64,000 nucleotides of DNA from Phytophthora sp. 'mugwort'. Taxonomy: Eukaryota; Oomycota; Peronosporomycetes; Peronosporales; Peronosporaceae. How positions within the stretch are numbered: position 1 is the stretch's first letter; every line of letters starts with the position of its first letter. Position numbers and translations under genes: made by a program. Positions 1 through 11,819 of the stretch are shown here, piece by piece. The stretch lies in NCBI GenBank assembly GCA_033558025.1, contig JAUCEF010000007.1, forward strand, positions 8,618,001-8,682,000, written 5' to 3'. The notes under the pieces are model-generated. The model searched no databases and was not told the origin of the DNA. It saw nothing but the letters and a program-made list of their open reading frames with translations.

Positions 1-1
1 G

Positions 2-652
2 GCGTTCTACCGTGAGCGCGCCTCGCAAACCTACAATGCTCTCTGGTACTTCCTCGGGTCCACTGTTGCCGAGATCCCGTACAGCTTCGTGAGCGGCCTG
101 ATTTTCACGGCCGTGTTTTATCCGATGGTGGGCTTTACGGGGTTCGGCACGGCGACTCTATACTGGATCAATATGTCGCTCTTCATGCTGATGCAGACGT
201 ACATGGGGCAGTTCTTCGCGTACTTGATGCCAAACCTCGAGGTAGCAGACGTGCTTGGTATGTTAATCAGCTCCATCTACATTTTGTTCATGGGCTTCAA
301 CCCTCCAGCGAATGAAATCCCGAGCGGATACAAGTGGCTGTACAACATTACTCCTCACAGATACTCAATCGCAATCCTCGGGTCGCTGGTGTTTGCCGAT
401 TGCGACGACATGCCGACATGGGACGCCACCACGCAGCAGTACATCGGTGGGGGCTCTCAACTTGGTTGCCAGCCTGTCACGAATACCCCAGTGAGCATCG
501 ACCACATCACTGTGAAAGAATACGTCGGCTCCGTGTTCAACCTCGAGCACGACGACAATTGGCGCAACTTCGGTATCGTCTTCGTCTTCATCGTCGTGTA
601 CCGTGTTTTGGGACTACTAGCCCTGCGGTTCGTGAACCACCAGAAGAGATAA
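2..652 (+). CDS. ABCG/PDR-type ABC transporter, C-terminal part (5' end outside window)
   Basis: The frame is open from base 2 to the TAA at 650-652, about 216 residues. It begins inside the protein, so the start lies upstream of the window. The residues read as the last membrane domain of a full-size pleiotropic drug resistance (PDR) transporter: several hydrophobic segments (for example around bases 90-200 and 260-300), then an extracellular loop with three cysteines, then a final hydrophobic segment and the basic tail NHQKR. The YRERASQ start and the AEIPY motif match the ABC2-membrane domain of fungal and oomycete PDR pumps. Such pumps use ATP to export toxic or defence compounds at the plasma membrane. 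The ATP-binding domains are not in view. No frameshift is seen, so this end looks intact. Confidence 0.9.
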   Translation, partial: AFYRERASQTYNALWYFLGSTVAEIPYSFVSGLIFTAVFYPMVGFTGFGTATLYWINMSLFMLMQTYMGQFFAYLMPNLEVADVLGMLISSIYILFMGFNPPANEIPSGYKWLYNITPHRYSIAILGSLVFADCDDMPTWDATTQQYIGGGSQLGCQPVTNTPVSIDHITVKEYVGSVFNLEHDDNWRNFGIVFVFIVVYRVLGLLALRFVNHQKR

Positions 653-2034
653 ACAGTTCTTCAAAGAGGGTCGACTTTACAGGCGTTGCTACCGTGGACG
701 GCCTAGTTGCATTATTTTCATTTGCCTTAATACATTCTACGCATTTAGGCTCATTTTGAGTGTTTAAACGCAGGAGTTATGCATAGTTTGATTGTGATCG
801 CTGTGATAGCTTCACTCAGTGGAGTTATCACAAACTGACATTCGAAAAAAAACTCGTTAAAATAGAAACCGCACTGTGAGGTTTCGTTACTTATGTGATT
901 CATTCGGATCGCTTTCGCCGTTGGACCTGAGTATCGTCTCTATACAACGTAAACCTGCGGCAAGCGGTGCTGTCGAGCATTGAAAGCTGGAAACAATATG
1001 TCTACACGTACTGGAACGCTTGGCTAGCTGTACATGTTACATCTGCTAGGGTAATGCAAAGTGTATATCATAGCTGTTGTAGCCCCCTTGAGCCAATTTC
1101 CACTACTACTCGCTGAAAGTAGTCTACTACTTCTAATAACAAGCCTATTACATCACCACAGACAACTCATTATCCCTTGCCACGCTCCGGGATGTAAGTC
1201 CACTTCATAGTATTAGAGCATGCTTGTTCCCAATAGGCTACTGCGGATGAGAGGATTTTGTTGTATTACTTGCCCGCACGTTTATATTAATACGCTGCTC
1301 TCAAATTCATCGCGCTTACAACCATGGAGCCACCCATGTTGTATCATTGAAGCCTGCAACGAATAGATTACATGTACAGGCATTAATTAGTACGGAAGCG
1401 TTACCGTGCTGGGTTTCAAGGGGACGATGATCCGGTGGTTCTCATTTACAGCGGAGTGTGTCACAAGAGTTAGGAGCCTCTATTGGCGTCAGAGGATAAC
1501 AGGGATAACAGACGATGATGCGCATCGTCATCATTGTTGGTGATTGTTCATGACCAATTCATCTATTTTAGCATTCGCCTCAATATAATACGAACATAAT
1601 ACTTGCTACATGTACAGCGCAAAAAGAACCTCGCACTTCTAGCTCGTTCTTGAGGCCACTCGCCAACCTGTGCGACGCGAAGCCACATTTCAGGTTTTGC
1701 AGTCTAGGGCAAAGGGGACAAAACCTTGATTTCTGATTGGTGCCATTCCCAAATAAACCAAGAGAGTGGTCTTATCTACCAGCTGTGCAGTACTATCGTT
1801 CCATGTGATAGTGAGTTTTAAGGCTGATGTCTACAGTATTGATCTCTCTGTAGACCCACATGGTCTATCGATTTCTCAGTTGAGGTTTAGGGTGAACTCG
1901 GCTCACGCAATCTAACGTTGTCGGCAGATCACGTGTTAAAGCCCAGCTGGTAACGTCCTGGCAGGGAGAGGCTGGAGTTATCCTTCCTCATTCTTCTGTC
2001 TTTGCCGCACTGCGTAGTACTCGGGCCCGCGTAA
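653..2034. other. Intergenic region, no gene recognised
   Basis: About 1.4 kb, AT-rich, with stop codons in all frames and no long open frame. I see no RNA gene, LTR or inverted repeat here. It holds the terminator region of the transporter and presumably the promoter of the gene starting at 2035. Confidence 0.6.
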
Positions 2035-3205
2035 ATGCTGCAACTGACAGGTCCCGGTAATGCAACGTGCGATGGTGCCACGCGGAACAAGAAGAAAGGG
2101 AGAGCGACGCAAATGAGAGCGACACAAATAAAGACGACGACCGCGTACGCGATCCGTAAAGAGCGAAAGCGTCTTTTGATGGAGCAAGCAGCGAGCATGC
2201 AAAGCCAACTGGACGACCTCAAGTTCCGACTGCTTGTGAAGCAAGGACACATCGACCAATATTCTAAACGAGCTACTGCTGAAAACGTAGTGTTGCACGA
2301 GTTCATCCAGGAGCAGCACGTCGCTCTCGCTACAACGCAATCAGCATTAACTGGGCATGTGGTAAGCTACAGATGAATCGCTCTATTGAGATCTTTCGTT
2401 GTTGACATGTATTGGCATTGTGTCTGGATTCATACAGCAGCGAAGTTTAGGAGCCCAACAGCCAGCTCAATGCGTGATTCATCTAGGTGCGGACCGAGTT
2501 GAACGCTATAATACACTGGTGGCGCTAAAAGAGCGCAAACTGTCCGAGGCTGAGCGCTACCTCATAACAAGAAGTCAGGGATTGGAGCCTGGAACCGCCT
2601 ACCGCCAAGAAGAGCGCTTTGAAACCCCTGATGGTGACGTCTCTGTTATCCGATTCGAAACAGCGCCAATCCGTTGGGCAAGCACCAAGGCCGTCTTCGA
2701 CGCCATCCTCGGCTCTATTCAGAACGCCGAGATGGTTCTATCAGAGATGTTTGGAAGTATCACGATCCGTGAAGACAGCGAATTTGAGAGCTCTGAGCTT
2801 CTACAACTTCGGTTGGTTACTTTGACCTCACATGGCGTAATGGTCGAGTCGAACACGGTTGCATTTTCCAAGTTTCTCGAAGGAAGTGACAGCGAGTACG
2901 GAATTATAGCTGAAGACTTCGTGGACTTGGATGACGTGCACCCTTACCGAAGCGCAGAGCGCGTGCGTCGAGACAGCACTACACTCATTATGGTGCGAAC
3001 TCTCCCCCAGCCTCACGGGAAGCCTCAAGTTGTCATGGTCACTCGCTGGACGTGTTTGAAAATCCATAGCAGCACGGATATTTCACGAAACCCGGATAGA
3101 GAAATGATGGAGAGCTCAGTGTGCTGGGGTGATACAGCACCGAAATGCGTTGAACAGCAACTCATGAACACAGCTGCAAGACTTAAATCGCATCTGTCCG
3201 GCTAG
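2035..3205 (+). CDS. Two-exon oomycete protein with basic coiled-coil N-terminus
   Basis: Two open frames, 2035-2361 and 2438-3205, join through a 76-bp GT-AG intron (2362-2437, GTAAGC to ATACAG) in phase 0, giving about 364 residues. The N-terminal 100 residues are rich in Lys, Arg and Gln and then become helical with heptad-like spacing (KERKRLLMEQAASMQSQLDD), which resembles a bZIP-like basic and coiled-coil segment. The following 250 residues have no motif I can name with certainty; the size and layout recall large oomycete families with a bZIP-like N-terminus and a START-like C-terminal fold, which is only a suggestion. The frame is intact and the intron is typical, so I take it as a real gene. 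An upstream start cannot be excluded. Confidence 0.65.
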
Positions 3206-3799
3206 TGATTACGACAAGACCTTCTGTAAGAGCAAACAGCATAAATAAATAAAAACGTACATTAAAAACGTAATCTATGTATTCTTTTTTTGTGTGACGA
3301 TCGACATACACTTGCGCATATTTAATCAGTCTTAAGACTATTCATTGCCTTTGTATGACTCTCATATTCGGAGAATGAGCAATATCAGTCCAAAGCGGTC
3401 AGTTTTGTTTCTACATTTTTACCTAACAAACTCGCGGATGCTTCCACTTGCTCTGTGCGTATTCAGATATGTATCTCCTCGCAACCAGAGTTGGAAATAT
3501 TTTTTTGTAATGTGGTAGCATATCATTGCAATTCTAACTCCAACCAGTAGCCTTTGCATTTGTATGGTGCCTCCCACCCAGTAGGAACAGCGTATTTTTA
3601 AGTAATCGTTTCAGCCAATAGCCAGTATCGTTTAAACCTTTTTGTCCAATTGGATTGAGCCAATACGGGCAACCGCCATTCCAACGATTCCAAAAATATC
3701 TGGTTGGAATCGTCAAGTAATATTCAGTATGCCTCACAAAGCCCAAATGAGTTACAAATAGAATATATATCGATAGGTTTCCAATCACCGGCACCACTC
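3206..3799. other. Intergenic region, no gene recognised
   Basis: AT-rich spacer between the coiled-coil gene and the Crypton-like remnant. Only short, unsupported open frames occur. Confidence 0.5.
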
Positions 3800-5525
3800 C
3801 GCTTTCTGACGCTCGAAGTCATGTCGGTGTCCTCGCTGGTTCCAGCTAACAGCCAGCGAAGCAGAACAACGGCTATCAAGTCCTTCGAGGACTCCCTCGA
3901 GAAAAAGAGATGGCACTCGAGGAAGCCCACGATAGCATTGCGAATGACAGTACTGGTAAGGTTTATGTTTTATTCTGGATTAGTATGGGTGGTTCTTGGC
4001 TAAAAGGGTAACAAGGCAAGGAGTAGCTCTGTCGAAGAATACTGTCCTCTCTTATTTCGGTAATGTCAAGCTGGTTGACGGATCGCTATCCACAGCATAG
4101 CCAATGCGTAGCTATAAAGCTGCAAAATATGTTATCTCTCTATATAGATACTGTGAGAAGAGACCAATTAGGGTGTCACGAAACAAGCTCCGTCATGCAC
4201 TAAGAAGGATTTAAAGGTTATCATATCGGCTCTCAATACGCACGCGTCTGCCAAGTCTTACTATCTCGACGCGGCGCTAGTGGCTCCGATGTGGTATCTC
4301 TATGGCCGAGGTTCCGAGGCCGAACAACTGGACAAAGCGCAGTTGTGCGTCTATCCAGGAAGGAATGGGGCTGCAGAATTGGTCTTGTTTGTATAAAGCT
4401 AACATTGCTTTTTGTGTATACAAGGAGGTATGATATTTCTTTGCTTTAAGCGTGTGAAAACTTCACAGCAGGGGATCTCGATTTTTAAAGATCCTAACGA
4501 TCCCATCACGTGCCCAATCCACATACTTGCAGTGGCTGTCGCTCTACAACCCGCTCTCGCATTTCCCCCCATTCTTTTGCTGCTGCTCCGGCCGTGTCTA
4601 CAACAGAGACGCAAGAAGAGGATGATGAGCTTGGTTTGCTCGCTCTACTTGACCGCGAGCTCGACGACGAACGTACCAGTGCTGCGCCGCAGATGCGCCG
4701 CACCAACACAGCACCGGGTGCACAAGCATACATCCACAAACGGTTAGTCAAAGTCAGTACATTGCCAGCAGCACAGGAAAGTGAGCTCACAAAAAGCACA
4801 CCTCACACTCTTTTAGACACGGTGGTGCCATACACGCGAACACCGACAATCGCATCAGCCCCAAATGGGTGGTTGAGCGCGGGGGCTGGAACATGTCACG
4901 CGTGAACAAGGCGGTTTCCAATATGCTGAACTCAACACACGAAGCCCAACAGGTTGCACGTCAGTTGAGCGGGTGGGACCCGCAAGCCGGCGCACTGTCA
5001 CCTGACCTGTCGTCCCTTGATAACGTAGTCCGGTCTCGCGTGGACAAGCTCCAGCGTGCCCTTTTCGCTGCTGTTGCCGGGTTCCCGACAACGTCCGGGA
5101 ACATCGACTCGCAGGTGCTCGAAGTCTTCATGGTGACACTGATCTTAAACTTTCTTTTTTGGATAGAACGCCATCGCTCAAATAGCCCATACATTTTCCG
5201 CATCTATGAACCCTTGACGTTCAACATACACGGCTCGGAGCTGCTGGCCTGGTCGATCTCCTTTCGCGCTGCAATCCATCCGCCTGCAGAAGAAAGCAAA
5301 AACACAACAGGTGATGCTCAGAACGATGTACTCGCGCTTCTCGGCAAGGTGTCGCAACAGCTTGATGAGCTGCTGCTGTGTCAAACGCGCGTAGAAGAAA
5401 GACTTGCAGCATTGGAGGCAAAGACAGGATCTACTGACCAAGCACACATCACTACACAACAACATCCCGAAGAGCCTGCGCAAGGGCAGCCAAAGCGCGC
5501 GCGTAACGTGCCTCGAAGGCATTAA
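3800..5525 (+). pseudogene. Crypton-like tyrosine recombinase remnant
   Basis: Pieces of one protein appear in order across several frames. The N-terminal part (about 3820-3957) reads NSQRSRTTAIKSFEDSLEKK and ends at GTAAGG, a plausible donor site. A middle part lies at 4580-4750. The C-terminal part is open from 4803 to the TAA at 5523-5525. It begins HSFRHGGA, which fits the conserved H-x-x-R box of tyrosine recombinases, then WVVERGGWNMS and ARQLSGW, as in the Crypton-type recombinases of oomycetes. The tail ends in a coiled coil (QLDELLLCQTRVEERLAALE), also usual in that group. Cryptons move by site-specific recombination without DDE chemistry. The catalytic tyrosine was not located with confidence and the N-terminal half is broken, so I call it a remnant. 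Family assignment is from memory of motifs. Confidence 0.5.
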
Positions 5526-5926
5526 CAACGGTGTGATTCGAGTGGTTCACCGCTGTGCCACGAATGTACGAATCATCAACCGTTCGTATGGCATCCTTCA
5601 TGAATCCAGACACGCAGTGCCGTGCATGATGCTTTGCTTATCTTCGGGCTTCAAACTGGATCCAGTGTCGTCCGGGTGCAAGGCCGCAGCACACGCTCTA
5701 GGGGTCGAAGCGGAGAAGCGCACGCTGGAATTCATGGCAGCTCAGGGCTCACAGGCCGTTGCTGTCGGCTCTGTCGCCTAAACCATGCGCGCACTGCAAA
5801 AGGCTGGCCGCCTAAATACCATTCTTGACCAGTACCGAAAGCGATACTTCGAAGGCGATATTGTCGATCCAACACCGAAGGCAGCCCTCAAGCCGTTCCC
5901 CGCATATTCTAGTAATTGGCAGTCGT
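5526..5926 (+). pseudogene. Short coding-like remnant after the Crypton remnant
   Basis: One frame continues from about 5620 to the TAA near 5926 with a single in-frame stop at 5779-5781. The last part (from ATG 5785) reads MRALQKAGRLNTILDQYRKR and then a segment with IVDPTP. It looks like the C-terminal end of an oomycete repeat protein, but I cannot name it. It may belong to the Crypton or to a neighbouring element. Confidence 0.25.
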
Positions 5927-6039
5927 AACAGACAAAAAGAAAGAAAGATCAGTATTACATGCAATACGTACTATTGAGTGCGAAGCATTCGCAATGATAG
6001 CCAGCCTACATAAAAAGCAAATACACATCACAAAGAGTC

Positions 6040-6116
6040 GAAGCCCACTTGGGAATTGGACCCAATCCCCCAGGCCTAAAATCCTGTCGCTCAACCATGC
6101 GAGCTCCGTGGGCACG
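6040..6116 (-). repeat. Possible tRNA-derived SINE head
   Basis: Read on the minus strand, a segment resembles an RNA polymerase III internal promoter: an A-box-like GAGCTCGCATGGTTGAG (complement of 6090-6106) and a B-box-like GGGTCCAATTCCC (complement of 6051-6063), spaced about as in a tRNA. No cloverleaf acceptor stem is present, so it is not a working tRNA gene. SINEs of tRNA origin are known in Phytophthora. Confidence 0.35.
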
Positions 6117-6124
6117 GGGTTAGT

Positions 6125-7837
6125 CATCTGTTAGCCGCAGTACGGCTGCTCTGCGGGACGAAGGCCAGTATCCAGCCTATCGCTAGGCACGCATCCCACA
6201 GCCAGACCCAACGCGCGGCGCGCTGTCCAACACCCAGTCCAGGCAGCTGCCCAACACCTGCAGTCAGTCCGGCACGCGGCGCGCAGCCCAGCACCCACAC
6301 AGCACCTATAGATATCTCACCAGACCACACAACACAGCACAGGCAATACAGCGCACGCAACACGGGCAACACAGCAAGAGCACACGGCTAGCACACTACT
6401 GGCAGCACGGAGTAACGCACCCAAACACAATATCGGCGTCCTCGGACGGCGCAGCGCGAGTGGGCTGGATTGTTGGCCGGGCGCGGCGAAAGGATTCTGG
6501 CAGAAAGGTTAAAAACCCTAAATACCGTTGCTATAGGTATTGCTTAGAAGCAGTCCAACCGAGTCGGAATTTTTACGGTATGGAGTTCAGCAGTTCGTAT
6601 TACAACCCAGTGTTACGACCATACTCAAGTACTTCACTACGTAATGCAACCTCAGGAACTGCAGTACATATTTTTCGCCCCGTGGAAACTTGGTTTTGAT
6701 TGTAGATGGTCGCTCATTTCTTAACTAGCCGCGTTGGTCTTAACAGCCAGACACGCGCAAGCAACACCATGGCGCTCAGCAAAAAACTCATTTTACAACT
6801 CACTTCGATCCTGAGATATCGTTCTTTTTCGACATTAAATCGGGCAGGTAACAGCATCTTAAGTACAAGTACAAAGGTGGAAGTCGACCTAACGTTACAC
6901 CAATTTAAAGAAGCATGTCAATATGCGCTGAGGCAATTTCTGCTTGTGAAGACAAAGGGGTCGATACAGCAGCCGAGTAGAAAGACAATTCACGTGACGA
7001 CAGTGTACCCGCTACAAAAAAGGAAGTGACGGGTTACGGCTAACAAACCTTGACCACTGCACTGGACCGCAAAATAACTGTAGGCCATCTAGCATAGGCG
7101 TGATAGGCACGCATGAGGATGGATAACCATTCTCCTAGTGCGCTCGATAGCACCATAGACAATCTGTAGCAAGATCAGCCAGTTTACATCATACTTAAAT
7201 TACTTAAGAGCGAGCAAGCAATACAAGGCAGGTTAACAGGAAGCGCCATCTTATATTCCGAGTTATCGAGACCCACTACAAATATTTTTTAGTTGCGAAG
7301 GCCGTATCTGAACAGGAAGATAAGCGACATGACTCAAATTCAACAAGCGCATGCACAGGAGGACGTTCGTCGCCACGGTGAGCACAACGGAGACGGAGTG
7401 ACCGCGGGTGTTCCGGCGGTATTGCCGATACCACGTGTGCCTCAGTCCATCTGCGCGATCGTGAATGCACCTATGATAGCAGACATAACGCGTGGAGCGC
7501 TTCACGAGCGGCTCAAGCCGCTTTGTAAAAGAACATGTGGCGGACACTGGGGCGAAGTGCGATGCACGTAACGAAGACGTACCCGCGGGGGCCTTTCGGT
7601 CCTTCTTTAGTCCGTTTTCCTCTTCCGTTTATTGCGAAACTCTCGGATAGAACTACATAATTGTCGTTTGGTGTCTTGGAGAGAGAGCAATTGCATTACT
7701 TTCAGAAAATAAACATATCTGAGGCAGTTTCTTGTGGTGTGCAGTGAAATTAATGGAGTACAAATATCATATTGAGCAGCTTGAAGGAATATTCCATAAA
7801 TGGGTACATATTTTCATTATGAACTTTTGAATTTTTA
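6125..7837. other. Non-coding region with AC-rich stretch; no gene supported
   Basis: About 1.7 kb without a convincing gene. Bases 6190-6420 are rich in CAGCAC/CACACA and contain a direct repeat (CGCGGCGCGC followed by AACACCC or AGCACCC, near 6210 and 6270); this may be a decayed LTR. Short open frames at 6460-6699, 6706-7029 (107 codons) and 7293-7571 have no recognisable motif. Confidence 0.4.
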
Positions 7838-9359
7838 ACTACACCTTTGCGCTGCCAAACTCGTACCAGCGTGCCTTCAAACTCGGAAGACAAAATTGGT
7901 ATTAGTACAAATTTGCAGGTGACGAGCTCTACTCAATATTCAACCTCGGAGAATGTGCATTCAGCGTCGGACAGTTCATCTACAAAACGTGAGGTCCTGA
8001 CGCACTCGTGCCAAACGGAGGCGCGCACACCTCAAGCCGTGGTTTCGCGCACGCGAAACTTAAGAGAAGACTCTCCAGCGCTCGAGCTGTTTGCTCATTA
8101 TTCGATTAGCCGTTGTGGCCGCAGATGTCGTCATAGGTCCGCGTTACCCGCCACACCATCGTCGAGACGCCGCGAGTGCTCGACGCCCACCGCGCCGGCT
8201 GCCTCAACTGACTGGTTGTTGCAACTAGCATCGGCATCCCCGGAAGCACCGCTTACGACCTAGCGCATCGTGGCCGTGCTGAGCGTGAGCGTCATCCTCG
8301 CGGCGGCGCCAGAAACGTCAAGTTGATGCTGGAGGCTAAGAGGTGCCTTGCTAGGTACCTCGACGACGACTGCACGTAAATGCTAGCGACGTGCGTGCTT
8401 TGCTGATGATCGACTACAACATTACGGTGCACACGTCGACTATCAGCCTCCATCTGATCAACATGCTATATACCGTAAAGCACGTACGCATCAATCCGAC
8501 GACTTTCAACAGCGACGTGAACAAGAAGAATCGCCGAGAAGCTGCTGAAACACCAACGGGAATGTAGCGGCATTGCTTACCACGACGAAACTAACTTGAA
8601 CGTGTATCTGAAGCGCCTACGCGGGCGTGCGCTGAAAGGTAAGCGCTCTGTAGTAAAGTCCCCCTCATCGAAGGCTCAAAACCTCAAGTGCAGTGCGCGA
8701 TTTCGTTCTCGCTTGGTCTGGTGACCTACCGACTCCAACGAGGCAGCATTCGAATTAAGAAGAATGATGCCTTCGTCGAAGAGATCTACCAAGCCGTCAA
8801 GGCCTCTGACACATTCCAGCGGAGCTTCCGCGGGAAGAAAATGGTTACTGTCCTCAATAACGCCCCAGCGCACCTGCAGACGGAGGATTTCGTCGCGAAG
8901 TACCCGGATATGATTCTGTTGCGCATGGAGCTCTCTTATCGCATGTGCAGCCCGATTGAAGGGTGCTTCAGCGTGCTGTAGGCGGAGATCAAATGGGACT
9001 TGGCGCTGCCGCGTCACGCAATCTGCAATCGTCCGAGGGAACCTGACGCTAACGGAGAGGCGCTGTCAATTGCTGCGCGGCAGATGCGCGTTCTTGAATG
9101 TGCTGTCAAGGACAACATGAAGACCATCACGCAGGCGCTGGTGAATAGCATGGAACTTCACTGCCGAGACTTTGTGGACAAAGCGGCAGGCGGCGAGGAC
9201 ATGGTCTACGGGATGTAAAGTCGTCAGTCGCTCCGTCGCTTTGACTTTGAATGCATATTTTCCGAGTTTGAATATTGACCTGAAAATGTGTTCAAATACA
9301 AATTCCGTCATCTGAGTTTGAATGCGCGCTGGTACGAGTTTGGCCGCACGAGATGTAGT
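7838..9359 (+). mobile_element. IS630/Tc1-like DNA transposon with long inverted repeats
   Basis: A transposase remnant is flanked by long imperfect inverted repeats. The left arm starts ACTACAC at 7838 and contains GCCAAACTCGTACCAGCG from 7853; the right arm contains its complement near 9326-9346 and ends TGTAGT at 9359. Similarity continues inward for about 120-130 bp (TTCAAACTC, CAATATTCAA, CGGA.AAT.TGCATTC on both sides). A TA target duplication is not evident. Confidence 0.6.
8215..9218 (+). pseudogene. DDE transposase (IS630/Tc1-mariner superfamily), broken
   Basis: Fragments in successive frames follow the order of a DDE_3-type transposase: an N-terminal part near 8230-8378, the first catalytic block YHDETNLNVYLKR at about 8578-8620, a middle block from 8697, the second block VTVLNNAPAH at about 8847-8876, and the third block PIEGCFSVL ending at a stop near 8981. 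The C-terminal helical part continues to the TAA at 9216-9218. At least two frameshifts and two internal stops break it. The second catalytic position is Asn in LNNAPAH, where active members have Asp, so it would be dead even if the frame were whole. The sister element at 14.0-15.6 kb keeps DNTPAH at this place. The ORF stops just before the right inverted repeat. Confidence 0.7.
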
Positions 9360-9942
9360 CACTCGACATCATAATGCGTCAACTAGTCGCTTTTGCATTA
9401 TCAACTAATTGCAAATATCTAGCTCGCACGCCGAAAGTGACTAATTGGGAATTCAAACGAGGCTGCAAAATGCACCTAGCATCTCGTAGGCAGTTATTGC
9501 CCTGGGTTTAACACCGCGTGGTACGCACACGGGTCCTAAACCACAGGCAGCGTTCCTCTCTTACTTCTACACCCTAACTACGCGTTACGCGCGATCTCAA
9601 ACCCCTCACGGCTCGCTGCATCAAAACCTTATGCCCGCTACGGCTTGCAATCTTCGCCTACGCTTGAATAACGTTTACTATTCTATAGAAAAAATATTCT
9701 AAAAGTTATTGAATAATTTTTGGGCAAGCTTTGAGTCCCGGTTTTTCCATCCGTTTTCTTACCGGTATAGCTCCCAGGTATTGTCCAGTTAGAAGTTATA
9801 CTTTTCTTACCGTAAGTAATTTGGTTTTCTTTTCGCGCTCGGCCACTAAATCAGCCACTCATCTGGAGAACTTGACACGCGGCAGTTGATGAGGAGACAA
9901 GCGAAGGCGCGCACGCACAACACGTCTAAGGTTAAGCAGTGA
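9360..9942. other. Spacer, no gene recognised
   Basis: About 580 bp between the inverted-repeat transposon and the MULE remnant. It is AT-rich around 9660-9720 and no coding segment or repeat was recognised. Confidence 0.5.
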
Positions 9943-11760
9943 ATGGATGAAGAGACTCTAAGGGAGGAAAAAGCCCGCTCTGAAGAGGCAGCATGCAGAG
10001 CGCTCGTCAAGGATGCCCGCACTCGGTCGGAGAAGTCCCGCGCCATCGAACGCGCCCGCGAGGAGCGCGCCGTTGCTGGGTACGGCCCTCATGCTGGTAG
10101 AAACTTCGACTCTGGAGAGGGAAGTGCGGCTGCAGACATGACTGCTGAGATGGAGGAAAAGGACGCAGCGTTGCGCGAACCCGTTAAACGTCCCTAAGAA
10201 ACGCTCAATAGCTGAGGTTCAACGAATGGAAGGCGAGGAAGAGGAAGACGTAGCTGTTTCTCCATTCCGGAGCGACAACGACGCTGGAGAGGGCTGCTGA
10301 CATGATTGATGCGATGGGGGAAAGGAAGACGAAGAAAATGAGGAAACGGAAGACTTTGCGAGAATACATGCAACTTACGATGCAGGTGCTGGCGGTTAAG
10401 GATAACATTAGCATCAATCGACGCAACGATGCCTTGCGAGCCCATACACGGTACCGGGGGCTTCCAGACGACCAATTCCGCTAATTTCAGAAGCGATGAA
10501 GCCATTTCAGCGCAAGTACATTTGTATTCACGGGTGACCTGAACGAGAAAAATCGAATGGTAGTCGCAAGGTGTACAAGCTACGACGGACCGATTGCAAC
10601 CTTTCAATTTCTGGCGCAATTTGGGCAGACGAACGAAGGTTGGGAGATCACGCTGAAACGGGAGGTGTACCGACACAACCACCCAATTTCAATTGAGATT
10701 TACAGGTCTTACCCAGGTCTTACCCACGTATTCGCCAGGTTTCGTCCCAGTCTCCCTTGATGCCTGGTATCGACCTGATTATGGAGTCGGATGCTGGAAA
10801 TTCGAGCGCTTACGACTACATCAGGCAGAATTCGAACCACCGTGTGACGATTGGTGATGTCCGTAACCTGGTCGCGCATGTTCAGCAATCTGGTGAGTAC
10901 AATGCTGTACGGATACTTGAGTTAGTGAGTTGCAGTCTAACGTATTGTACGCCTGGTTTTGATACTTTGCAGGCAGGCAACTATCTAATGATGACGCCGT
11001 GGTAGAAACAGTCGTTCGATTCTTGGAAACCCGAAGAACGTGTCAATTGTGAACCAAAGTCCTTGAGGTGACACCGGAGGCATCTCTTTGACGACCGCAT
11101 ACATGCGCGCTAAATACGACAACTTCCCGAAGGTCTTGCAGATGGATTGTAGGCACAAAAACAACAAGTGAGTAGTCTGCAATGCGTATTGCGTAATCCA
11201 TGTGCTGATTATTTCCCAGGTATCTTCCAGGTTTCGGCTAGGTATTGACCAGTTTTCTTATTTTGCAGATACAACTACCAGTTATTGTCGAATGTCGAAA
11301 TGGATCAGTTTGCAGCCAGTGCAGTGCTCGCTTCTAGAGACTACTTCTGACTGGCACCTAGCAAAGTGCCTGGATCACTTTAAACGTGCGAACGAACTAT
11401 AGCAGTTTGTGCGCGCATCGTCATCGTCGATAAGGACATGCGAAAAGTGGATGTATGCAATGTAATCAAGCGAAAGCTGCTGGATACGCGTGTTCTTCTG
11501 TGTCGCTTTCTTGTTATCAAATGGCTACGTCCGCAACGGCAAGTATTAAACCTACGCTCCGGATGTAGTGACTCAGCTGAAACATGTGATAACCAGTTAG
11601 CCTCCGTTGGCCATGGTACGTCCGCCAGAATGCGCAGACTGTCTATTGGGTGCTCAACTGGTCTGCGCGCGTGTAATGCTCGCAGACGGCTTTTAATGCC
11701 CAACAATTGGAGTAGTTTCTTGAGTTTCCGGGCCTTCAAGGTTCTTGCGTGGTGGATCTG
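9943..11760 (+). pseudogene. MULE (Mutator-like) transposase remnant
   Basis: A chain of fragments reads like an oomycete MULE transposase. An acidic, Glu-rich N-terminus (9943-10300) is followed by NHPISIEIYRSYPG (about 10678-10719), a block with PGIDLIMESDAG (10762-10797), then MRAKYDNFPKVLQMDCRHK near 11103. The last contains the first Asp of the DDE triad. After a likely intron (donor GTGAGTAG at about 11169, acceptor TTTCCCAG) come YNYQLLS and, near 11416, IVIVDKDMRK with the second Asp, then LVIKWLR. Stops and frameshifts occur throughout and the third acidic residue is not identified. MULE transposases catalyse cut-and-paste movement. I did not find terminal inverted repeats. It is clearly inactive. 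Confidence 0.6.
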
Positions 11761-11819
11761 CGTCCCCCCCCCACGAGTAATTCCGCATTTAACTTGGTCG
11801 CGCCGTTTCCTGGAGCGAC

